This document shows, piece by piece, positions 53,285-64,000 of a DNA stretch of 64,000 nt. The DNA is taken from positions 186,001 through 250,000 of the forward strand of contig NZ_JAJEWJ010000005.1 of the NCBI RefSeq assembly GCF_020687765.1, in the 5' to 3' direction. The notes beneath the pieces were generated by a model, which worked only from the letters and a program-made list of their open reading frames with translations, was not told where the DNA came from and ran no database searches. A program made the translations under genes and the position numbers. Each line of letters opens with the position of its first letter. The stretch's first letter is position 1. This DNA comes from Sphingobacterium sp. FBM7-1 (lineage in GTDB: Bacteria > Bacteroidota > Bacteroidia > Sphingobacteriales > Sphingobacteriaceae).

Positions 53285-55045
53285 ATGAAGAAAATACCTT
53301 GGTCTTTACTGATTTGTACCACCCTGTTATGGGGAAGCTGCAAAGATTATTATGATGTCAACGTAGATCCAGTTACATATGGCGAAACCTATTTTAAGGC
53401 AGCTCTGCATAAAGATCGGGCCGTATATAGTCCTGGCGATCAGGTAAAACTCTCTTTGGATGGCAAAATCGATCCACAGGAATTAACAGTGTGTTATACA
53501 CACCTCGGAGAGGTATTAAAAGAAGAGAAGCTTACAGGCTCTTCTTGGACTTGGACAGCGCCACCGGATGACTTTAAAGGTTATTTGGTATATATCTACA
53601 AAAGTGATGATCCACAGAAAAATGCGCTGTATAGTATGGCCGTCGATGTGTCGTCGGAATGGACGAAATTTCCGAGATATGGTTTTGTTTCCAATTTCGG
53701 GCATTTCTCGCAAGAGACGATCCAACGCAATATCGAGAACCTGAGTCGTTTTCATATCAATGGTGTACAATTCTACGACTGGAAATACGATCATCAGAAA
53801 CCCCTTGCCGGAAGCCCGGAAAACCCCGCAGAAAGTTGGCCGGATTTGATCGGACGAACTAACTATAAGGCTACAATAGATGGCTATATCCAAGCCGCGC
53901 ACGACAAGGGAATGAAAGCGATGTTTTATAACCTGTTGTTCGGCGCATTATCGAATGCCGCGGGTGACGGCGTGCGGGAAGAGTGGTATTTGTTTAAGGA
54001 TGCGGAAAGGATCGAAAAAGACGTACATCCGCTTGATCCGCCGTTTCGAAGTAGTATCTATCTGACGAACCCTGCGAATACGGGCTGGCAGGACTACCTA
54101 AATAAGCGCCATCAGGAAGTGTATGAGGTGTTTGATTTTGACGGCTTTCATATTGACCAATTGGGCAGTCGCGGAACCGTTTATGATTATGATGGTCAGG
54201 AAGTGGATCTCGCTCAAGCATACGGTCCGTTTATCAAATCCACTGTTGCTAAATTTCCGGATAAATACCATGTGATGAACTCCGTCACCCAATATGGGCA
54301 GGAGAGTCCGATTGCAACATCGGATGTAGACTTCCTGTACACCGAAGTTTGGGATCCGTTCAATTCATTTAATGATCTCGTGGGCATTATCCACGACAAC
54401 TATCGGTATAGTGGCTATGAGAAAAATAGTGTCTTGGCAGCATACATGAACTACGGGCGTTCTAATCAACCCGGATTTGTCAACGAGCCGGGAATCCTGC
54501 TCACCAATGCAGTTATTTTTGCCAATGGTGGTGCACATCTGGAAATCGGCGAACATTATCTCACGAACGAATATTTCCCCAATAATAACTTACAGCTGCG
54601 CGGAACGACCAAAGATAAGCTGATTACCTACTACGATTTTATGGTGGGCTACCAGAACCTGCTGCGCGATGGTGGAGAGGTATTTGAACCCGCTGTCGAA
54701 GGGCAAGGTGAGGGTGTAGCGGTCACGAATGGTACGGCTGTCCAAGGAAATATAACGAGTTACGGGCGTCGGTTCAGTAACCTTGATGTTGTTCATCTTG
54801 TCAACTTCAACAATGCCAGTACCATGGAATGGCGGGACAGCAACGGTACGCAACGCGAACCGAATACCGTGACCGATGTGTCCTTGCGGATTCCGGTAAG
54901 CAAAACGGTGCGTAAGGTATGGATGGCGTCGCCGGATATCGCTGCCGGTGCACCTATTGAGTTGCTTGTAGAACAGCAAGGGAATACGTTGACGGTTAGC
55001 TTGCCAAGCCTTCAATATTGGGATATGTTGGTTATAGAATATTAA
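53285..55045 (+). CDS. GH66 endo-dextranase, surface lipoprotein
   Basis: 586 residues from ATG 53285. Lipoprotein signal with lipobox LWGSC. A beta-sandwich of 100 residues precedes the catalytic barrel, with FPRYGFVSNFGHFSQETIQRNIENLSRFHINGVQFYDWKYDHQKPL as the barrel entry. The GH66 nucleophile is expected at Asp 291 (FDGFHIDQLG) and the acid/base at Glu 354 (LYTEVWD), matching the Asp/Glu pair known in streptococcal dextranase. It should cut alpha-1,6-glucan at the cell surface. GH66 is the marker that identifies this locus as a dextran locus. Confidence 0.92.
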   Translation: MKKIPWSLLICTTLLWGSCKDYYDVNVDPVTYGETYFKAALHKDRAVYSPGDQVKLSLDGKIDPQELTVCYTHLGEVLKEEKLTGSSWTWTAPPDDFKGYLVYIYKSDDPQKNALYSMAVDVSSEWTKFPRYGFVSNFGHFSQETIQRNIENLSRFHINGVQFYDWKYDHQKPLAGSPENPAESWPDLIGRTNYKATIDGYIQAAHDKGMKAMFYNLLFGALSNAAGDGVREEWYLFKDAERIEKDVHPLDPPFRSSIYLTNPANTGWQDYLNKRHQEVYEVFDFDGFHIDQLGSRGTVYDYDGQEVDLAQAYGPFIKSTVAKFPDKYHVMNSVTQYGQESPIATSDVDFLYTEVWDPFNSFNDLVGIIHDNYRYSGYEKNSVLAAYMNYGRSNQPGFVNEPGILLTNAVIFANGGAHLEIGEHYLTNEYFPNNNLQLRGTTKDKLITYYDFMVGYQNLLRDGGEVFEPAVEGQGEGVAVTNGTAVQGNITSYGRRFSNLDVVHLVNFNNASTMEWRDSNGTQREPNTVTDVSLRIPVSKTVRKVWMASPDIAAGAPIELLVEQQGNTLTVSLPSLQYWDMLVIEY

Positions 55046-55049
55046 TAAT

Positions 55050-59736
<4,687 letters not shown>

Positions 59737-59743
59737 AAATCAA

Positions 59744-59764
59744 GGGGTGCAATCATTGCACCCC
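59744..59764 (-). terminator. Hairpin between the utilisation locus and the thioredoxin-like gene
   Basis: GGGGTGCAA (59744-59752) and TTGCACCCC (59756-59764) pair perfectly with a 3-nt loop. A T-rich tail (TTGATTTTT) follows only on the minus strand, so it mainly ends the thioredoxin-like transcript; it may also hold back reading from GH97. The stop codon of the minus-strand gene overlaps the stem. Confidence 0.7.
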
Positions 59765-60438
59765 TAAAGCAATTCCCGTAGCTTTGTATTCAAAGCTTCA
59801 TCATGTAGATTACGCGCCACGATCACCCCTTCAGGATCCACCAAGATATTCTGCGGAATGGCGCGTACCCCATATAGCGTACCCGCTGCGTTTTGCCAAG
59901 ATTGCAGGTCAGAAATATGTTTCCAATCCAGGTTGTCTTTTTCAATCGCCGCTACCCAATCCTCAAATTTGCGATCAAAAGAAACCCCTAAAATCTCAAA
60001 GTTCTTATCCTTAAAGGTGTTATACGTCTTCACCAAGTTCGGGTTTGCTTTACGGCAATCCGGGCACCAAGACGCCCAAAACTCAATCAGCACATATTTG
60101 CCCCGCAGATCCGACAGCGAAAACGGCTCGCCCTCCGGCGTCAGCTGCGTAATGGCCGGAGCCTTTTTACCTACCGACGAATTTTCCAAACGCTTTAGGT
60201 AAAAGCCAAATTGCTTTCCCTCCGGCGATCGGCGTACCGATTTGTCCAATCCCTTGAATAAGTCCCGTAATTCTTTATAATCCGGGTCATAGCCACCCAC
60301 CCGTTGTATGGTTTTCAAGGTTTCTACACGCGAAGGGTTGGCCTTAACTTGCGCAATCAACTCCTCTTTGCTTTCCTTTAGCTGAGCGAAAAGAAAAGCC
60401 GGTAACGTAAATAACAGTAAGGTGATATACTTTTTCAT
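59764..60438 (-). CDS. TlpA-like periplasmic thiol-disulfide reductase
   Basis: 224 residues with signal peptide (MKKYITLLLFTLPAFLFAQ). The thioredoxin domain (residues 92-224) has FWASWCPDCRKANPNLV with the C-P-D-C redox pair and AIPQNILVDPEG with the cis-Pro. The N-terminal 70 residues are a shortened version of the helical DUF4369-type part found in Bacteroidota. It probably reduces envelope disulfides, often for cytochrome maturation. Confidence 0.92.
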   Translation of the reverse strand: MKKYITLLLFTLPAFLFAQLKESKEELIAQVKANPSRVETLKTIQRVGGYDPDYKELRDLFKGLDKSVRRSPEGKQFGFYLKRLENSSVGKKAPAITQLTPEGEPFSLSDLRGKYVLIEFWASWCPDCRKANPNLVKTYNTFKDKNFEILGVSFDRKFEDWVAAIEKDNLDWKHISDLQSWQNAAGTLYGVRAIPQNILVDPEGVIVARNLHDEALNTKLRELL

Positions 60439-60537
60439 GAGCGTAACTTGTTTCTACAAAGCTACATAAAATGCTCCGGTATTCATCTTTTTCAACGACG
60501 CCTAACTTTATTGGTTTCGCATTTAATATTTTATTAA

Positions 60538-60569
60538 CTTGCATTTTTAAAAAGCATCGAGTACCTTTG
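60538..60569 (+). promoter_or_regulatory. Promoter of the capsule-precursor operon
   Basis: CTTG at 60538-60541 and TACCTTTG at 60562-60569 are 20 bp apart, close to the Bacteroidota consensus TTTG-N19/20-TAnnTTTG. It lies 25 bp before ATG 60594. Confidence 0.6.
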
Positions 60570-60593
60570 TTGCTCAATAAAGGCAAGTTGTAC

Positions 60594-61103
60594 ATGTTAG
60601 GTGCATTGATTACTTCCAAAACCAGATTAAAGCTACTGATCAAATTTTTTGTATCGGCCGGCAACACCGGTTATCTGCGTGGCATTGCCGAAGAATTTGA
60701 TGAATCTACCAATGCGATCCGTAAAGAACTAAACCAGTTAACAGAAGCAGGATTTTTAGAGCGGAAGCAGGATCAGAAGAAAGTGCTGTATCAGGCGAAT
60801 ATAGCCCATCCCTTATTTAACCCCGTTCAGCGATTAGTACATTCTTTTCTGGGCGTCGATAAGGTCGTCGATCAGGTAATGGAGCGCGCCGGAGATGTGC
60901 AGGAAGTGATGCTAATCGGTGCCTATGCCAAAGGGCAGGAGTCCGATCAGCTAGAAGTCGTCATATCGGGCGAAAACCTCGACAAAGACTATCTGGCGAA
61001 CCTTTCCGAAAAAACCGGAAAATTGATCAACAAAGAAATTAAAATAAACTTCGAAAAGCCCAGCAGTGGCGCTTATATTGTCGTTTATCGAAATATGGCG
61101 TGA
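60594..61103 (+). CDS. Winged-helix regulator with degenerate nucleotidyltransferase-like domain
   Basis: 169 residues from ATG 60594; a longer frame to 60471 runs through the promoter. Residues 1-75 form an ArsR-like winged helix (SKTRLKLLIKFFVSAGNTGYLRGIAEEFDESTNAIRKELNQLTEAGFL). The C-terminal part (VMLIGAYAKGQESDQLEVVISGENLDKDYL) resembles the MNT-type nucleotidyltransferase start, but the D-x-D catalytic pair is not intact. It leads the cytidylyltransferase and nucleotide-sugar dehydrogenase genes, a context I recall in several Bacteroidota capsule loci, so it may sense a nucleotide sugar. Confidence 0.8.
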   Translation: MLGALITSKTRLKLLIKFFVSAGNTGYLRGIAEEFDESTNAIRKELNQLTEAGFLERKQDQKKVLYQANIAHPLFNPVQRLVHSFLGVDKVVDQVMERAGDVQEVMLIGAYAKGQESDQLEVVISGENLDKDYLANLSEKTGKLINKEIKINFEKPSSGAYIVVYRNMA

Positions 61104-61193
61104 AGATCCGCTGTATTAGACAACGCTTGGCACTTTTATTGCATATAGCGGAGCGAAGTCAACTGGAGCTGTTTAATATTATGGAAGAACATT

Positions 61194-61676
61194 ATGGAAA
61201 ATAAAATAGTGAAAAAGAAGGACGATTATAATCCGGGACCACGTGTCGGAATTACCTTCTCTACTTTTGATTTATTACATGCCGGCCACATTATGATGCT
61301 TGCAGAGGCAAAACGCCAATGCGACTACCTTATATGTGGCCTGCAGATGGACCCTACATTAGACCGACCTGAAAAAAACAAACCCACCCAAACCGTGGTG
61401 GAGCGCTACATCCAATTGCGCGGCTGCCAATATGTTGACGAGATAGTGCCCTACTCTACCGAACAAGACCTGGAGGACATCCTCCGGTCTTTTAAATTGG
61501 ACGTGCGCATCGTGGGTGATGAATATAAAGATAAGAACTTCACAGGTCGCAAGTACTGTGAAGAAAAAGGCATCGACCTATATTTTAATAGCCGCGATCA
61601 TCGGTTTTCCAGCTCCGGTCTGCGCCGGATTGTAGCCGAGAAAGAAGCAGAAAAGAACGGAAACGGGAAGAAGTAA
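61194..61676 (+). CDS. Adenylyl/cytidylyltransferase family protein
   Basis: 160 residues. The HxGH nucleotide-binding motif is present as DLLHAGHIMML; ERYIQLRGCQYVDEIVPY and FSSSGLRRIV are the later motifs of the family. It resembles glycerol-3-phosphate cytidylyltransferase (TagD) and the RfaE cytidylyltransferase domain. It should make a CDP- or ADP-activated precursor for surface polysaccharide. The next gene begins three bases after its stop. Confidence 0.9.
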   Translation: MENKIVKKKDDYNPGPRVGITFSTFDLLHAGHIMMLAEAKRQCDYLICGLQMDPTLDRPEKNKPTQTVVERYIQLRGCQYVDEIVPYSTEQDLEDILRSFKLDVRIVGDEYKDKNFTGRKYCEEKGIDLYFNSRDHRFSSSGLRRIVAEKEAEKNGNGKK

Positions 61677-61679
61677 AGA

Positions 61680-63056
61680 ATGAAGAAAATCGCCGTCATT
61701 GGTCAAGGTTATGTTGGATTGCCCTTAGCAATCGAGTTTGCCCGTCATTTCCCAGTTGTGGGTTTTGATATCAATGAAGAGCGCGTGCGCGAGTTAGCGC
61801 AGGGCATCGACCGGACTCACGAGGCCGATACCGACAGACTTCGTAACGTGCTGTTAGAAACTGCAGGTGTCAATAAGGAGCCGCAAAGATTACGATTGGC
61901 TACGGTAAATGGAACCGAAGGCGAGCTATCTTTCAATCCTTTGCAGAACGCACCCGGTCTATCTTTTTCCAGCAACGTAAAAGCTATTCAGGATGCACAA
62001 ATTTATATTGTAACGGTTCCTACTCCCATCGATCGGCTGAACGCGCCTGATCTTAGTCCCCTAAAAAAGGCATCGGAAATGTTGGGTCATATTATCAAGC
62101 CCGGGGATATCGTGATCTACGAATCCACTGTTTATCCCGGTTGCACCGAAGAAGAATGCGTACCCGTTTTAGAAAAAGCTTCCGGTTTGGTCTTTAACCG
62201 CGATTTTTTTGTCGGCTATTCGCCCGAAAGAATCAACCCTGGAGATAAGGTACATACCTTAACCACCATCATTAAGGTTACTTCCGGATCAACCCCCGAA
62301 GTAGCCGACGAAGTGGATCAGCTCTATAAAACCATTGTTACAGCCGGTACCCATAAAGCACCGAGTATCAAGGTGGCAGAAGCTTCTAAAGCGATCGAGA
62401 ACGCCCAGCGCGACGTGAATATATCTTTTGTGAACGAGCTAGCCCTTATTTTCGACCGGATGGGTATCGATACCCATGACGTACTCGAAGCCGCCGGCAC
62501 GAAATTCAATTTTTTAAAATATAAACCCGGATTGGTAGGCGGACACTGCATCTCTATCGATCCCTATTACCTTACCCATAAAGCCACGCAATTAGGCTAC
62601 CATCCCGAAGTGATATCATCCGGGAGGCGGGTAAACAATTCCATTCCAGCCTTCATCGCATCTAAAGTCGTGAAGCTCATGTTGTCAAAAGATATCGCCG
62701 TCCGTAGAGCAAGTGTCCTGATTTTAGGCATCACCTTTAAAGAAAACTGTCCCGATATCCGGAATACGAAGGTCGTCGAAATCTATCGGGAGCTAAAAGA
62801 ATATGGGATGGACATCGATGTGTATGATCCCTGGGCCAGTCGGGAAGAAGTATACGCCGAGTACGGCATCCTCATGAAAGAAGAAGAAATAGTCGGAGAG
62901 GCTCCATTTAACGAAGAACAATATGATGCTATTATTCTAGCCACCGCCCATCGCGAATTTTCGAATATCGATATTCGGGCGATAAAGAAAGAAAATAGTG
63001 TCGTATTTGATACGAAAGGCATATGGCCACGAGAGTGGGTAGACACGAGACTATAA
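61680..63056 (+). CDS. Nucleotide sugar dehydrogenase, UDP-HexNAc type (WbpO/TviB-like)
   Basis: 458 residues. N-terminal NAD loop IAVIGQGYVGLPLAIEFA; VTVPTPID; the catalytic Cys in GLVGGHCISIDPYY; and C-terminal ILGITFKENCPDIRNTKV. The GHCI-x-IDPYYL and TFKENCPDIRN signature fits the group oxidising UDP-N-acetylhexosamines (TviB, WbpO, Cap5L-like). It should supply a uronic acid for capsule or O-antigen. The UGDH gene follows 18 bp downstream. Confidence 0.92.
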   Translation: MKKIAVIGQGYVGLPLAIEFARHFPVVGFDINEERVRELAQGIDRTHEADTDRLRNVLLETAGVNKEPQRLRLATVNGTEGELSFNPLQNAPGLSFSSNVKAIQDAQIYIVTVPTPIDRLNAPDLSPLKKASEMLGHIIKPGDIVIYESTVYPGCTEEECVPVLEKASGLVFNRDFFVGYSPERINPGDKVHTLTTIIKVTSGSTPEVADEVDQLYKTIVTAGTHKAPSIKVAEASKAIENAQRDVNISFVNELALIFDRMGIDTHDVLEAAGTKFNFLKYKPGLVGGHCISIDPYYLTHKATQLGYHPEVISSGRRVNNSIPAFIASKVVKLMLSKDIAVRRASVLILGITFKENCPDIRNTKVVEIYRELKEYGMDIDVYDPWASREEVYAEYGILMKEEEIVGEAPFNEEQYDAIILATAHREFSNIDIRAIKKENSVVFDTKGIWPREWVDTRL

Positions 63057-63074
63057 TCATAACCGTATAATAAA

Positions 63075-64000
63075 ATGAAAGCAATAAAAAAAATCACCTG
63101 TATTGGAGCAGGCTACGTCGGAGGGCCGACGATGTCTGTTATCGCGCAGAAGAACCCAGATATCGCTGTTACCGTCGTCGACCTTAACCAAGCGCGTATC
63201 GCCGCCTGGAATGACGCGGATCTTAACAACCTGCCGGTTTACGAACCCGGCCTAGATGCGGTCGTGGGCGAAGCGCGGGGTCGCAACCTGTTCTTCGATA
63301 CCGATGTAGATAAAGCCATCCGGGAAGCCGACATGATATTCATCTCGGTGAATACCCCTACCAAAACGTATGGCAAAGGCAAAGGGCAGGCAGCCGACCT
63401 GAAATTCGTGGAACTTTGTGCCCGTCAGATCGCCGCGGTGGCCACAGACGATAAAATTGTGGTCGAGAAATCCACCCTTCCGGTCCGCACGGCCGAAGCC
63501 CTAAAAAATATACTGGAGAACACCGGCAACGGGGTCAACTTCCGCATCCTCTCCAACCCCGAATTTTTGGCCGAAGGAACGGCCGTTACCGACCTGCATA
63601 ATCCCGACCGGGTACTGATCGGCGGCGAGGACGAAGAGGCGATCGAAGCGCTGGTGAATGTCTACGCTGCCTGGGTTCCGCGGGAGCGCATCCTGACGAC
63701 GAACCTATGGTCATCGGAATTGTCGAAATTGGTTGCCAATGCTTTCCTTGCCCAGCGGGTATCGTCTATCAACGCGATTTCGGAACTGTGCGAGGTGACC
63801 GGGGCAAACGTGGACGAGGTTTCCCGTGCCATCGGGCAGGACTCGCGTATCGGCCCGAAATTCTTGAAAGCATCGGTAGGTTTTGGCGGTTCCTGTTTCC
63901 AAAAGGACATCCTGAACCTGGTGTACATCGCCCGTTCGTATAATCTGACCGCCGTAGCCGACTACTGGGAGCAGGTGATCATCATGAACGACCACCAGAA
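63075..64000 (+). CDS. ugd: UDP-glucose 6-dehydrogenase, 5' part
   Basis: At least 308 residues; the frame runs off the window edge. The N-terminus [38 protein letters not shown], the catalytic Cys in [38 protein letters not shown] and [13 protein letters not shown] are those of the animal-like UGDH group (long form, common in Bacteroidota). It oxidises UDP-glucose to UDP-glucuronate. Together with the preceding gene it gives the cell two kinds of UDP-uronic acid. Confidence 0.95.
   Translation, partial: MKAIKKITCIGAGYVGGPTMSVIAQKNPDIAVTVVDLNQARIAAWNDADLNNLPVYEPGLDAVVGEARGRNLFFDTDVDKAIREADMIFISVNTPTKTYGKGKGQAADLKFVELCARQIAAVATDDKIVVEKSTLPVRTAEALKNILENTGNGVNFRILSNPEFLAEGTAVTDLHNPDRVLIGGEDEEAIEALVNVYAAWVPRERILTTNLWSSELSKLVANAFLAQRVSSINAISELCEVTGANVDEVSRAIGQDSRIGPKFLKASVGFGGSCFQKDILNLVYIARSYNLTAVADYWEQVIIMNDHQ

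Overview
The window reads as a chromosomal stretch of a Bacteroidota bacterium, most likely of the Sphingobacteriaceae (Sphingobacterium/Pedobacter/Olivibacter type). The evidence is a SusC/SusD pair with a polysaccharide utilisation locus, a DUF6377 regulator, -7 boxes of the form TAnnTTTG, lipoproteins with Bacteroidota lipoboxes, the Bacteroidota form of YebC, and weak or absent Shine-Dalgarno sites. No tRNA, rRNA, CRISPR array or insertion sequence was recognised.

Layout. 1-4.0 kb: a cut coiled-coil protein, an FN3-like protein ending in a clean terminator, an AraC-type regulator and a small lipoprotein. 4.0-8.0 kb: a module of an AAA ATPase (broken by an in-frame TGA), a small QGD-motif protein and two tandem paralogues that look like DUF6745 proteins. 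8.1-15.8 kb: a visibly AT-rich, tightly packed island with a small double zinc-finger protein, a DUF262+HNH (GmrSD-like) protein, a second DUF262 protein, a cyclic-phosphate receiver (cREC)-like protein, a winged-helix AAA ATPase, a calcineurin-like phosphoesterase and a WYL regulator. Nearly all of these genes overlap. It is the best candidate in the window for a poorly described conflict or RNA-repair system. 15.9-25.8 kb: housekeeping genes (SNF2 helicase, dapF, HtrA protease, LMW phosphatase, cyclophilin, exonuclease III, trhO). Structured intergenic repeats whose arms covary lie in the same region and recur at 25.9 and 33.7 kb. 26.2-32.9 kb: a surface-glycan cluster (two glycosyltransferases, FkbM methyltransferase, flippase, asparagine-synthase-like protein, CapA-like protein). 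32.9-45.4 kb: DeoR regulator, asd, yebC, a KPAGFKPRF-repeat protein, proC-proB, xseA-xseB, a serine hydrolase with a GH3 remnant, a FecR pseudogene, radA and a DUF808 protein. 45.4-59.7 kb: an alpha-glucan (predicted dextran) utilisation locus with a DUF6377 regulator, SusC, SusD, a SusE/F-like lipoprotein, GH66, GH31 and GH97. 59.7-64 kb: a TlpA-like thioredoxin, then a capsule-precursor operon of winged-helix regulator, cytidylyltransferase and two nucleotide-sugar dehydrogenases, the last cut by the window edge.

How the genes work together. In the utilisation locus the GH66 enzyme should cut surface dextran, SusC/D and the SusE/F-like protein should bind and import the oligosaccharides, and periplasmic GH31 and GH97 should release glucose. 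The 26-33 kb cluster and the 60-64 kb operon both serve surface polysaccharide. The 8-16 kb island combines nuclease-like effectors with nucleotide-end chemistry and a ligand-sensing transcription factor, the usual make-up of a regulated defence or repair locus.
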